Source of the DNA: Peptoniphilus_A sp001811425 | GTDB taxonomy: Bacteria > Bacillota > Clostridia > Tissierellales > Peptoniphilaceae | DNA: 64,000 nucleotides | Assembly (NCBI RefSeq): GCF_001811425.1 | Contig: NZ_KV804685.1 | Coordinates: 135,629-199,628, forward strand | Direction of reading: 5' to 3' | Shown: one piece after another, positions 42,097-51,237 of the stretch | How positions within the stretch are numbered: position 1 is the first letter of the stretch | Layout of the letters: each line of letters opens with the position of its first letter | The notes under the pieces: generated by a model | The model's input: only the letters and a program-made list of their open reading frames with translations | Database searches by the model: none | What the model was told of the DNA's origin: nothing | Program-made: the position numbers and the translations under genes

Positions 42097-43231
42097 GAGA
42101 AATATCATACCAATTTTCATCCCTCACTATGGCTGCCCCAATGATTGTGTTTTTTGTAACCAAAGAAAAATTACGGGAATGTCTACAGATATTTCAAATA
42201 GTGATGTGGAAAATACTATTTTGGAATATCTTTCTTATTTTAAAAGAAAGGACAACATTGAAGTTGCCTTCTATGGAGGAAGTTTCACAGCCATACCCAT
42301 AGATAAGCAAAGTGAATTTTTAGAAGTTGCACATAGATACAAAGGAAAAGGATTAGTTAAGTACATTAGACTTTCCACAAGACCGGATGCCATTGACCAT
42401 GAAATATTAAAAAATTTGAAAAAATATGGCGTTGACATAATTGAACTGGGAGTCCAAAGCCTTGATGAAGAGGTTTTAAGGCTTTCCAATAGAGGTCATG
42501 ATGCAGCTTGTGTTTATAGTGCATCGAAATTAATTAAGGATTATGGATTTTCACTGGGACTTCAACAAATGGTTGGGCTACCAGGAGATAATATTGACAA
42601 GTCTATTTACACAGCAAGGGAATTTGTAAAACTAAAACCAGATTGCGTGAGGATTTATCCAACTCTTGTAATAAAGGAAACGGCACTTTATAAAAATTTG
42701 ATAGATGGAAAGTACAAGGCCTTAGACTTAGATTCTTCTATAAAATTTGTTGCAGACATACTTGATATTTATTATAAGAACGACATTAATGTAATAAGAG
42801 TTGGTCTTCAGCCAACGGAAAATATAAACTATGATAAAGATGTAGTTGCAGGAGCCTTTCATCCAGCCTACAGGCAGTTAGTTGAGGCATATTATTTTAA
42901 GAGAGGTCTTTTAAATTATTTTAAAAAGTCAAAAAATATAAGCAATGAGATATTAATTTTTGCCNNNNNNNNNNNNNNNNNNNNNNNNNNNNNNNNNNNN
43001 NNNNNNNNNNNNNNNNNNNNNNNNNNNNNNNNNNNNNNNNNNNNNNNNNNNNNNNNNNNNNNNNAAAATATTTCAAATATTAGTGGGCAAAAATCGAAAA
43101 ATAAAGATGAAATTATAAAAGAACTGGATATCTCAAAAATCAAACTGAGAGAGAAAGATTTAGGAAGTTTTCATGTTGAAATTCAAGCTAAATTTAGTGA
43201 GCTTATTGATATAAGAGATTATTATGGGTGA
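42089..43231 (+). CDS. Elp3-like radical SAM protein (interrupted by an assembly gap)
   Basis: A radical SAM protein with CxxxCxxC at C16, C20 and C23 (HYGCPNDCVFCNQRK), AFYGGSFTAIP and GVQSLDEEVLRLSNRGHD, as in the bacterial Elp3-like group commonly encoded between rnc and smc in clostridia. The substrate of this group is not established; tRNA modification is the usual suggestion. It starts at TTG (42089) behind AGGAGAGG, overlapping rnc by 8 nt. A run of 100 N removes part of the C-terminal third; the frame is open on both sides and resumes with NISNISGQKSK, ending in IRDYYG. The gap size is conventional, so the true length is unknown. Confidence 0.85.
   Translation: MSKRNIIPIFIPHYGCPNDCVFCNQRKITGMSTDISNSDVENTILEYLSYFKRKDNIEVAFYGGSFTAIPIDKQSEFLEVAHRYKGKGLVKYIRLSTRPDAIDHEILKNLKKYGVDIIELGVQSLDEEVLRLSNRGHDAACVYSASKLIKDYGFSLGLQQMVGLPGDNIDKSIYTAREFVKLKPDCVRIYPTLVIKETALYKNLIDGKYKALDLDSSIKFVADILDIYYKNDINVIRVGLQPTENINYDKDVVAGAFHPAYRQLVEAYYFKRGLLNYFKKSKNISNEILIFAXXXXXXXXXXXXXXXXXXXXXXXXXXXXXXXXXXNISNISGQKSKNKDEIIKELDISKIKLREKDLGSFHVEIQAKFSELIDIRDYYG
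42965..43064. other. Assembly gap, 100 N
   Basis: Exactly 100 undetermined bases within the Elp3-like gene. 100 is the usual filler for a gap of unknown length, so continuity of the frame and the distance across it are not evidence. Confidence 0.99.
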
Positions 43232-43235
43232 GTAG

Positions 43236-46200
43236 ATGTTTTTAAAATCAGTTACTATGCAGGGATTTAAATCCTTTGCAAATAGAACAAAAATTGAATT
43301 AGACGAGACTACTACGGCAATAGTGGGACCAAATGGTAGTGGCAAGAGCAATATTACTGATGCCATTACCTGGGCCCTTGGCGAAACTTCAGTGAAAAAT
43401 CTTCGTGGAAATAAGATGGAAGATGTAATTTTTTCTGGAACTGATGCCAAAAGGCCACTTGGACTTGCTGAAGTTACTATTGTCTTTGACAACAGCGACA
43501 AATCTCTTAATCTTCCTTATAACGAAGTTTCTGTCACTAGAAGGATGTATAGGTCTCTTGAAAGTGAATTCTTGATTAACAATAAGAAGTGCAGGCTCAA
43601 AGACATCAAAGAACTTTTTATGGACACTGGAATAGGAAAAGATGGTTATTCTGTAATTGGTCAAGGAAAAATTGAATCTGTTCTAAGTTCAAAGCCAGAG
43701 GACAGGAGAAATATTTTTGAAGAGGCTGCAGGGATTTCAAAATACAAGTACAAAAAAGTTCAATCTACTAATAAACTTTTAAAAACAGAAGAAAACTTAG
43801 TTAGAATCGAAGACATTTTATCAGAAATAGTCCTTCAAGAAGAAAATCTCAAGGCTCAAGCTGAAAAAGCTGAAGCCTACCTAAAGGATTTTGAAGTTTT
43901 AAAAATTAATGATATTAATTTTTCCTGTAAAGATATAAAAAATAAAGAAGAAGAAATAAAAAATCTTGAAGAAACTTCAGAAAATTTAAAAATAGATTCT
44001 GATAAAATTAATTTAGAGCGCAATAATTTATATAAGGAATTGGAAGTATTAGAAGGTGAAATTTCTAATATTTCTGATAAAAACAATGAAGCCAATGAAA
44101 ATTTAAATAAACAAAAAGATGAATATGACAAAATAAATTTAGAACTTACTCTTCAAAGTGAAAAGATAAATTCATTAAAAAAAGATTCTGAGAGAATTGA
44201 GTTTGAAAATTCTTCTCTTAAAGAAAGCATGCTTTTAAATAATAAAAACTTAGAAGATCTTTACAAGGATCAGGAAATTCTAAAGGAATCAAAAGATGAA
44301 ATTCTAAAAAAATTAGAAGAAAAAAATAGAATTATTGAGAATTTTGAAGAAGAGTTTAAAAAATTAGAAGAAATTGGCAATTTAAATTTTGAAAATAAAA
44401 ATAAAATAAAAAATGAAATAGAAAATATTAATTTTAAAAACGAAACCTTAAAGGACATTATTGAAGAAAAAAATAATAGAAAGCTCAGTTTAGAGAAAAG
44501 CATTGAAAATCTAAAAAATAATGAAGCTGAATTTGTAAAAATTATTGATAAAGATTCAAAGGAAATAGAGAAATTAAATGACTTACTTAAAAAAGAAGAA
44601 TTAGACTTTGAAAAAACTGAGGAAAAGTTAAAAAATCTTGATGTAAATAATAAAGATCTTGAGAATCAGTTGATTTCAAAGAAAAATTCTTTAAATGAAA
44701 TCTTGGCTAAATTAAAAATACTTGAAAATATGGAGTCAAATTATGAAGGCTACAACAGAGCTGTAAAGTCCTTTATGAATTTTTCTTCAAAGCATAATGT
44801 CTTTAAAGAGTCCTTATTTGGACCAGTTGCTGAAAAGTTTTCTGTAGAAAAAAAATATGAAAGGGCAATTTCAGTAGCTCTCGGTTCCATGGCTCAAAAC
44901 ATAATTGTGTCTTCAACTAAAGAAACATCAGACATGCTAAAAATTCTTGAAGACAATAAGATGGGCAGGGCAACCTTTTTGCCTCTTGATAGAGTTAATG
45001 GCAGCAAGGCAAATATAAATTCTGAAGATGGAGTAATTGGAATAGCATGCGATTTAATTAAATTTGACGAAGTTTTTTCTGGAATTTTTTATAATTTACT
45101 TGGAAGAGTTATTATTGCTGATAACTTTAAAAATGCTAGTCGCATATCAAAAAAGCACAAATTAAAAGTTGTAACCCTAAAGGGCGAGGTATTTAACCCT
45201 TCAGGAGCCATAACTGGCGGAAGTTTAAATAATTTCAACAGCAGTTTTATTTTGCGTAAAAATGAAATTAGTGAACTTCTAAATAAAGCTAAGGAAACTA
45301 ATTCTGAAATTAAAAATCTTAGCCAAGATAAAAGTAAAATAGAAAAAGAAATTTTTGATTTAGAAAGTTTTTCAAGAGATTTTTCTGAAAGACAAAACTC
45401 TTATAAAATGAAAATTTCTGATATTGAAAAAAATATTTACAAAAATAAAAATGACAGAGATTTAAATACAAATTACTTAAATAAATATGAAAGAGAAAGA
45501 GATGAATTAGAAGAAAACATCAAAGTTGACTCTTCAAATTTAGAAAAAAATAATTTAGAAATTAAAAATAAAAACAAATTTTTAGAAGATCTACTTAAAG
45601 AAGTTGATAGCGGAAAAAAATTATCTGAATTGTCAAAGTCAATTGAGGCTTTGAAAAGTGAAAGAATTGAGATCCAGCTATTAGAGAGAGAAAATCGTGA
45701 AAAGCTTCTATATAATAATAGAGAATCTGAAAGAATAAAAAATGAAATTCAAAGTATTGAAGAGAAATTGAAATCTAATAAAATTACATTAGAAGATACT
45801 AGTATTAACATCAATAATAAAACAAGTTTTAATGAAGAAAATAAGATTAAATTAGAAGACCTAAAGTCATCTATAGAAAATTTAAAAATTTCTATTAATG
45901 ATTTAAAAAGTCTTTTGGAAGAAAAAAATAAAGTTTTCTTAAGAAGCAAAGATAAATTAAGTGAACTAAAGGAAAAATCACTTATAATAAATTCAGAAAG
46001 AGAAAAAATCAATTTAAAAATTGATATGAACAAAAATAAAATATCAAATGAAAGTGTTAGGCTAAATGATGAGTACAATATCGAAGATTTTCACAAATAC
46101 ATCGACGAAAATCTTCAAGACATCAAGGAAAGTTCCATTAAAAGATTGAAGAAAAAGGTAAGAGATTATGGAGATGTAAGTATTTCATCTATTGAAGAAT

Positions 46201-46754
46201 ATAAACTTGTAAAGGAAAGACTTGACTTCTACAGCTCACAAAGAGACGACTTAATCAAGTCAAAGGAAGAAATTAAGTCAATTTTAAATAAGTTAGACCT
46301 TGAGATGAAAAAAATATTTAAAGAAGCCATGGATGAAATCTCAGAGAATTTTGCAGAAATCTTTAAGACTTTGTTTAATGGCGGGCGTGCAGAAATATGT
46401 ATTGAAGGAGATTTGCTAAATTCCGGTATAGAGATAAAGGCTTCTCCTCCAGGAAAGAGACTTCAAGCTCTTTCACTTTTATCAGGTGGAGAAAAATCAC
46501 TAACTGCTGTAGCACTTTTGTTTGCCCTCTTAAAATATAGGCCTGCTTCTTTTTGTATCTTAGATGAAATTGATGCAGCCCTTGATGATGCAAATATTAA
46601 AAGATATGCTGATTACCTTCTTACTTTAGAGGGAATCCAGTTTATAATAATTACTCACAGAAAACTTACAATGGAGATTGCAAAGACCATGTATGGTGTT
46701 ACAATGGAAGAGAAAGGAATTAGTAAGTTGTACTCTGTAAAATTAAAGGATTAG
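43236..46754 (+). CDS. smc: Chromosome segregation/condensin protein SMC
   Basis: ATP-dependent condensin that organises the chromosome with ScpA and ScpB. 1172 residues, standard. Walker A GPNGSGKSN at 31-39, KDGYSVIGQGKIESVLSSKPEDRR (in parts GYSVIGQGKIE and RRNIFEEAAGISKYK), long coiled coils on either side of a hinge at about 500-660 (SVALGSMAQNIIVSSTKE region and TGGSLNN), and the C-terminal ABC signature LSGGEKSLTAVALLFAL with Walker B FCILDEIDAALDDAN. ATG 5 nt after the previous stop. Confidence 0.97.
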   Translation: MFLKSVTMQGFKSFANRTKIELDETTTAIVGPNGSGKSNITDAITWALGETSVKNLRGNKMEDVIFSGTDAKRPLGLAEVTIVFDNSDKSLNLPYNEVSVTRRMYRSLESEFLINNKKCRLKDIKELFMDTGIGKDGYSVIGQGKIESVLSSKPEDRRNIFEEAAGISKYKYKKVQSTNKLLKTEENLVRIEDILSEIVLQEENLKAQAEKAEAYLKDFEVLKINDINFSCKDIKNKEEEIKNLEETSENLKIDSDKINLERNNLYKELEVLEGEISNISDKNNEANENLNKQKDEYDKINLELTLQSEKINSLKKDSERIEFENSSLKESMLLNNKNLEDLYKDQEILKESKDEILKKLEEKNRIIENFEEEFKKLEEIGNLNFENKNKIKNEIENINFKNETLKDIIEEKNNRKLSLEKSIENLKNNEAEFVKIIDKDSKEIEKLNDLLKKEELDFEKTEEKLKNLDVNNKDLENQLISKKNSLNEILAKLKILENMESNYEGYNRAVKSFMNFSSKHNVFKESLFGPVAEKFSVEKKYERAISVALGSMAQNIIVSSTKETSDMLKILEDNKMGRATFLPLDRVNGSKANINSEDGVIGIACDLIKFDEVFSGIFYNLLGRVIIADNFKNASRISKKHKLKVVTLKGEVFNPSGAITGGSLNNFNSSFILRKNEISELLNKAKETNSEIKNLSQDKSKIEKEIFDLESFSRDFSERQNSYKMKISDIEKNIYKNKNDRDLNTNYLNKYERERDELEENIKVDSSNLEKNNLEIKNKNKFLEDLLKEVDSGKKLSELSKSIEALKSERIEIQLLERENREKLLYNNRESERIKNEIQSIEEKLKSNKITLEDTSININNKTSFNEENKIKLEDLKSSIENLKISINDLKSLLEEKNKVFLRSKDKLSELKEKSLIINSEREKINLKIDMNKNKISNESVRLNDEYNIEDFHKYIDENLQDIKESSIKRLKKKVRDYGDVSISSIEEYKLVKERLDFYSSQRDDLIKSKEEIKSILNKLDLEMKKIFKEAMDEISENFAEIFKTLFNGGRAEICIEGDLLNSGIEIKASPPGKRLQALSLLSGGEKSLTAVALLFALLKYRPASFCILDEIDAALDDANIKRYADYLLTLEGIQFIIITHRKLTMEIAKTMYGVTMEEKGISKLYSVKLKD

Positions 46755-46763
46755 GAGAAAAAA

Positions 46764-48206
46764 ATGTTTGAATGGTTTAAGGATAAATTTAAGAAAAAAG
46801 AAGATGAAGTCAAGGAAGAACTTCAAGAAGTAAAGGACGAAATCTCTTCTGAAGATAATCAAGAAGAAGAGCTTGAAGAAATTCATGAAAAGTTAGAAAA
46901 AGTTTCAGAAGAAGGAAATCTATCAGAGGAAGTTTTAGAAGCGTCTGAAGACATAGAAGACACTAATGAAAAATTTCAAGATAAGGAAGTTATTGAAGAA
47001 GCAATAGAAAAGAAGACTGAAGAAAAAGAAGAAATCAAAGAAGAAATCAAAGAAGAAGATAAAAACTTAGAAGAAATCCATGAAAAGCTAGAAGAAGTTT
47101 CAGAAGAAGGAAATTTATCAGAGGAAGATTTAAAAACTTCTGAAGACATAGAAGACACTAATGAAAAATTCCAAGATAAGGAAGTAATTGAAGAGGCAAT
47201 TGAAAATAAGACTGAAGAAAAAGAAGTAAATAATTTAGAAGAAAATAGCGAAAATCTCGAAGAAGAGCTTGAAGAAATAACAGAAGCGCCAAAAAAAGCT
47301 TCACTTTTTCAAAGACTAAAGGATGGTCTCGACAAAACAAGAAAAGAAGTTGGCATAAAAATTAACACTGTTCTTGGCGCCTATGTAAAAATTGACGATG
47401 AGATGTTAGAAGACCTTGAAGATATTTTAGTTTCTGCAGATGTGGGAATGGAAACTACAATGAAACTAATTGACAATTTGCGTGAAACAATAATTAGAGA
47501 AAAAGTTAATGACCCTAAAGAAGTTAAACCTCTACTATTAAAGGAAGCAAAAAAATTAATGAACCCAAAACTAAACACAAAAATTAATTCAGACCCACCA
47601 GCAATTATTTTAGTAGTTGGAGTAAATGGCGTAGGAAAAACTACAACTATTGGTAAACTTTCACAAAGATTTAAAAATGAAAACAAATCAGTTTTAGTTT
47701 GTGCGGCAGATACTTTTAGAGCTGCTGCCATTGACCAACTAAAGGAATGGGGAATTAGAGCAAATGTTGATGTAATTAGTCACGACGAAGGATCTGATCC
47801 GGCAGCAGTTGTCTTCGATGCAATTGAAGCTGCAAAGGCAAGAAATACTGATGTATTAATAGTCGACACTGCAGGAAGGCTCCACAACAAGTCAAATCTA
47901 ATGAAGGAACTTGAAAAAATAAATAGAATTATTACTCAAAAATATCCTGAAGCTAATCGCGAAAATTTGTTGGTTCTCGATTCAACAACTGGTCAAAACG
48001 CAATTAATCAGGCAAAAACTTTTAAAGAAGTTACAGACATTTCTGCCATTGCCCTTACAAAACTCGATGGAACTGCAAAGGGTGGAGTTGTAATTGCCCT
48101 ACAATCTGAACTTGGAATACCAATTAAACTAATTGGAGTTGGTGAAGGAATAGAGGATCTTCAAGATTTTAATATTGACACCTTCTTAGATACAATTTTT
48201 GGATAA
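46764..48206 (+). CDS. ftsY: Signal recognition particle receptor FtsY
   Basis: GTPase that docks SRP-ribosome complexes at the membrane. 480 residues. The N-terminal acidic A domain (about 1-175) is nearly all Glu/Lys/Asp and contains two copies of a 52-residue repeat. The NG domain follows: GVNGVGKTTTIGKL (G1), DTFRAAAIDQL, DTAGRLHNKSNLMKEL (G3), TKLDGTAKGG (G4). AGGAG before the ATG, 10 nt after smc. A terminator follows it, dividing this half of the housekeeping run from the ylxM-ffh half. Confidence 0.96.
   Translation: MFEWFKDKFKKKEDEVKEELQEVKDEISSEDNQEEELEEIHEKLEKVSEEGNLSEEVLEASEDIEDTNEKFQDKEVIEEAIEKKTEEKEEIKEEIKEEDKNLEEIHEKLEEVSEEGNLSEEDLKTSEDIEDTNEKFQDKEVIEEAIENKTEEKEVNNLEENSENLEEELEEITEAPKKASLFQRLKDGLDKTRKEVGIKINTVLGAYVKIDDEMLEDLEDILVSADVGMETTMKLIDNLRETIIREKVNDPKEVKPLLLKEAKKLMNPKLNTKINSDPPAIILVVGVNGVGKTTTIGKLSQRFKNENKSVLVCAADTFRAAAIDQLKEWGIRANVDVISHDEGSDPAAVVFDAIEAAKARNTDVLIVDTAGRLHNKSNLMKELEKINRIITQKYPEANRENLLVLDSTTGQNAINQAKTFKEVTDISAIALTKLDGTAKGGVVIALQSELGIPIKLIGVGEGIEDLQDFNIDTFLDTIFG
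46872..47222 (+). repeat. Two direct repeats inside the FtsY acidic domain
   Basis: Codons 37-88 (46872-47027) and 102-153 (47067-47222) encode nearly the same 52 residues, each starting LEEIHEKLE and containing SEDIEDTNEKFQDKEVIEEAIE. Offset 195 nt, so copy-number change by recombination would keep the frame. Confidence 0.9.
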
Positions 48207-48224
48207 AATTTTATAGACTTTTAA

Positions 48225-48247
48225 AGTAGGAGAGATCCTACTTTTTT
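48225..48247 (+). terminator. Terminator of ftsY
   Basis: AGTAGGA (48225-48231) pairs with TCCTACT (48236-48242), followed by six T. Confidence 0.9.
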
Positions 48248-48361
48248 ATTGGATTTTTTTGATCAATTATAATTAACTGAAGATTAATATTATTATTTAT
48301 AATTAATTTTTAAAAAACTCTTAAAAATTTCAAAAAACTATAAAAAAATTTAAAAAATTTG

Positions 48362-48390
48362 TTGACTTATTGAGAAGTATTAGCTACAAT
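48362..48390 (+). promoter_or_regulatory. Promoter of the ylxM-ffh-rpsP-rplS operon
   Basis: TTGACT (48362-48367), 17-nt spacer, TACAAT (48385-48390). The 48248-48361 stretch before it is AT-rich with nothing else evident. Confidence 0.75.
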
Positions 48391-48440
48391 AATAAAGGTC
48401 AAGTAAAAAGGTTGACCTCGCTAGAAAAATGGTGATAAAA

Positions 48441-48794
48441 ATGAATGAAAAATTTTTTAGGATGAACAGCTTACTTGATTTTTATGGAAATCTTCTCACT
48501 GAAAAGCAAAAGAAGGCTGCCTATATGTATTATGTTTATGACTGCACAATAAATGAGATATCATCTGAACTTAACATCTCAAAGCAAGCAGTCTTTGACA
48601 ACTTAAAAAGGGCAGAAAATAATTTAGAAGACTTTGAAAAAAAACTTGAATTAATAAAAAATGCTAAAAAAGAAGAAGAGAGTAGAGAAATAAAAAGAAA
48701 AAAAATTGAAACTATTTTAGAAGGTATGGAAAAAGAATCTTTAAATCAAGATAATTTGAAAATTAAAGAACTTAGAAAAATACTTTTTGACTAG
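48441..48794 (+). CDS. ylxM: YlxM/p13-like helix-turn-helix protein
   Basis: 117 residues from the ATG at 48441, which has a GGTGAT site; an in-frame ATG at 48429 overlaps that site. The helix-turn-helix TINEISSELNISKQAVFDNLKRAENNL (in parts) resembles a sigma-70 region 4 domain. YlxM-type proteins are encoded next to ffh throughout Firmicutes and in streptococci help SRP. The C-terminal half is Lys/Glu-rich. It ends 11 nt before ffh. Confidence 0.9.
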   Translation: MNEKFFRMNSLLDFYGNLLTEKQKKAAYMYYVYDCTINEISSELNISKQAVFDNLKRAENNLEDFEKKLELIKNAKKEEESREIKRKKIETILEGMEKESLNQDNLKIKELRKILFD

Positions 48795-48805
48795 GAGGTG
48801 AATTT

Positions 48806-50143
48806 TTGGTATTCGAAAGTTTATCCGATAAATTGCAAAATACTTTGCAAAAATTGACAGGCAAAGGTAAATTATCCGAAAAAGATATTGACGCAGCTAT
48901 GCGTGAAGTAAAGCTTGCACTTCTTGAGGCTGATGTTAACTTTAAAGTAGTTAAAGAATTTGTAAAAACAGTTAAAGAAAGAGCTTTGGGAAAAGAAGTT
49001 TTAGAATCTCTTACTCCAGGCCAACAAGTTATTAAAATTGTCAACGAAGAACTCACAAATTTAATGGGAACTAGCGAAGTCAAAATTGACTTCTCAAAAA
49101 AACCTACAGTTATAATGATGTGTGGTCTTCAAGGTGCAGGTAAAACTACTACAAGTGGTAAGCTTGCCAATAAATTAAAAAAAGATGGAAAGAGACCTCT
49201 TTTAGTTGCTTGTGATGTTTATAGACCAGCAGCAATAAAACAACTTCAAGTTGTTGGTAAGTCTGTTGACACTCCAGTTTTTACCATGGGAGATAAAATT
49301 TCCCCAGTAGATATTTCTAAGGCTGCTCTTGAGCATGCTAAGAAAAATGGAAATGATGTAGTAATCATAGATACAGCTGGTAGACTTCACATTGATGAAA
49401 AACTTATGAAGGAGCTTCAAGATATACATGAGGCACTTGAACCTTCTGAAGTTCTTCTTGTCCTTGATGCAATGACTGGTCAAGATGCAGTAAATGTTGC
49501 TGATACCTTTGACGATATGTTAAAGCTAACAGGTGTAATACTTACTAAACTTGATGGCGATGCAAGAGGTGGTGCTGCTCTATCTATTAGATCAGTTACT
49601 GATGTTCCTATAAAATTTATTGCTAGTGGTGAAAAGATGGATAATATTGAAGTCTTCCACCCAGACAGAATGGCTTCGAGAATTCTTGGCATGGGGGATG
49701 TGCTCTCCTTAATTGAAAAAGCACAGTCAGCTGTTGATGATAAAAAGGCAAGGGAACTTGAAGAGAAACTTAGAAAGTCAACTTTTACTTTTGAAGATTT
49801 CTTGGACCAAATGCAACAAATGAAAAACATGGGTCCTCTAGAAGATATTATTGGAATGATTCCTGGCATGAATAGCAAGGCCCTAAAGGGTATTAGCTTA
49901 CCTGATAATGAATTTGCTAAAGTTGAGGCAATGATTCTTTCCATGACAAAAAAGGAAAGACAAAAGCCTGAAATTATAGATTCTTCCAGAAGGAAGAGAA
50001 TTGCACAGGGTTCTGGAACTAGTCCAGCAGATGTAAATAAACTTATAAAACAGTTTAAGGACATGAGAAAAATGATGAAACAATTTGGAAACATGTCCAA
50101 AAATATGGGAAAGAGAAAATTTAAATTACCTTTTTCCTTTTAA
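48806..50143 (+). CDS. ffh: Signal recognition particle protein Ffh
   Basis: GTPase that binds signal peptides and 4.5S RNA and delivers ribosomes to FtsY. 445 residues. N domain, then G domain with GLQGAGKTTT (107-116), CDVYRPAAIKQL, DTAGRLHIDEKLM and TKLDGDARGGAAL; the Met-rich M domain includes FLDQMQQMKNMG and the RNA-binding RRKRIAQGSGTSPADVN region. TTG start at 48806 with AGGAGGTG 7 nt upstream. Confidence 0.97.
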   Translation: MVFESLSDKLQNTLQKLTGKGKLSEKDIDAAMREVKLALLEADVNFKVVKEFVKTVKERALGKEVLESLTPGQQVIKIVNEELTNLMGTSEVKIDFSKKPTVIMMCGLQGAGKTTTSGKLANKLKKDGKRPLLVACDVYRPAAIKQLQVVGKSVDTPVFTMGDKISPVDISKAALEHAKKNGNDVVIIDTAGRLHIDEKLMKELQDIHEALEPSEVLLVLDAMTGQDAVNVADTFDDMLKLTGVILTKLDGDARGGAALSIRSVTDVPIKFIASGEKMDNIEVFHPDRMASRILGMGDVLSLIEKAQSAVDDKKARELEEKLRKSTFTFEDFLDQMQQMKNMGPLEDIIGMIPGMNSKALKGISLPDNEFAKVEAMILSMTKKERQKPEIIDSSRRKRIAQGSGTSPADVNKLIKQFKDMRKMMKQFGNMSKNMGKRKFKLPFSF

Positions 50144-50149
50144 CCTAGC

Positions 50150-50177
50150 TTATATATTTTAATATATAAATTTTTTT
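50150..50177 (+). terminator. Possible weak attenuator between ffh and rpsP
   Basis: TTATATATT (50150-50158) and AATATATAA (50161-50169) form an all-AT stem followed by seven T. Too weak for full termination; it could reduce readthrough between ffh and the ribosomal protein genes. Confidence 0.4.
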
Positions 50178-50192
50178 GTGGAGGTGAATAAT

Positions 50193-50492
50193 TTGGCAGT
50201 TAAAATTAGACTTAGAAGAATGGGTACAAAGAAAAAACCCTTTTATAGAATAGTTGTAGCAGACTCTAGAAGTCCTAGAGATGGAAAATTCATCGAGGAG
50301 ATTGGTTATTATAACCCACTTACAGCTCCTAAGGAAGTTGTTGTAGATTCAGAAAAAGCTAACAACTGGATTAAAAATGGTGCAAAACCTACTGATACAG
50401 TTGACAGACTTTTCAGAGAAAATTCAGTATATAACACTGAAAAAGACTCAAAGGATACAGCAGAAGCAAGTGAATCAGAAGCTACTGAATAA
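50193..50492 (+). CDS. rpsP: 30S ribosomal protein S16
   Basis: 99 residues, starting with VKIRLRRMGTKKKPFYRIVVADSR (in parts VKIRLRRMG and PFYRIVVADSRSPRDG), the universal S16 core, and a short acidic tail. Start at TTG (50193), 6 nt after GGAGGTG; an upstream in-frame codon at 50178 overlaps the ribosome site. Followed after 21 nt by khpA. Confidence 0.97.
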   Translation: MAVKIRLRRMGTKKKPFYRIVVADSRSPRDGKFIEEIGYYNPLTAPKEVVVDSEKANNWIKNGAKPTDTVDRLFRENSVYNTEKDSKDTAEASESEATE

Positions 50493-50513
50493 CAGTATGT
50501 TTGGAGGACCAAA

Positions 50514-50747
50514 ATGGTTGAATTAATTGAATATATTGCTAAATCTTTAGTTGACGATCCTTCTTCAGTTGATGTGACAATGACTAAGAATGATGATTCA
50601 ATTGATATTACTCTTAAAGTTGCATCAAATGATATGGGAAAAGTTATTGGCAAGCAAGGTAGAATTGCCAAGGCAATAAGAGCAATCTTAAAGGCTGTTT
50701 CACTAAAAGAAGATGTAAAGGTTAATTTGGAAATTGAAGAATATTAA
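50514..50747 (+). CDS. khpA: KH domain RNA-binding protein KhpA
   Basis: 77 residues, one KH domain with the RNA-contact loop VIGKQGRIAKAIR (about 44-56). KhpA (YlqC) pairs with KhpB/Jag and influences cell elongation and division in streptococci; it is usually encoded right after rpsP, as here. GGAGG before the ATG. Overlaps rimM by 14 nt. Confidence 0.94.
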   Translation: MVELIEYIAKSLVDDPSSVDVTMTKNDDSIDITLKVASNDMGKVIGKQGRIAKAIRAILKAVSLKEDVKVNLEIEEY

Positions 50748-51237
50748 AGATTCAATTACATGCATTGGTAAAATTATAAATACTCATGGCATCAAGGGTG
50801 AACTTAAAGTAGAGCCTTATACTTTTGACAAAAAAAGATTTTCAAAGTTAGATAGTGTCTTTATAGGCAATGATTTACGAGAATTTTTTATTAAAAAAGT
50901 TAGAGTAAATGATTTTGTATATATAACTTTTGAAGGTTTTGAAGATATAAATCTTGTCCTTAATTTAAAGGGCAGTGAGATTTATATTAAAGATGAAGAT
51001 AGGCTAGCTTTAAAGGAAGATCAGTATTATGTATCTGATATAATTGGCAAAAAAGTCTATGACACTGAAAACAATTATATTGGTGTACTTAAAGATGTAC
51101 TTGAATACCCTGCTAATGATATTTTTATAATTGAAAGTGATGATAAAAGTATTTATCAAATACCTGCAGTTAAGGAATTTATTAAAAAAATAGATTCAAC
51201 AATAACTATCAAATTAATAGAAGGAATGATTTTGTGA
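50734..51237 (+). CDS. rimM: 16S rRNA processing protein RimM
   Basis: Assists maturation of the 30S head domain. 167 residues: N-terminal RimM domain CIGKIINTHGIKGELKVEPYT, then a PRC-barrel-like C-terminal domain with YYVSDIIGKKVYD and DIFIIES, PAVKEFIKKID. TTG start at 50734 within the end of khpA. Its stop overlaps the trmD start (GTGA). Confidence 0.94.
   Translation: MKNIKDSITCIGKIINTHGIKGELKVEPYTFDKKRFSKLDSVFIGNDLREFFIKKVRVNDFVYITFEGFEDINLVLNLKGSEIYIKDEDRLALKEDQYYVSDIIGKKVYDTENNYIGVLKDVLEYPANDIFIIESDDKSIYQIPAVKEFIKKIDSTITIKLIEGMIL

Noticed and set aside
46872..47222. A tandem repeat array or CRISPR-like structure
   Set aside because: There are only two long copies within an open reading frame that encode the same peptide; no spacers.
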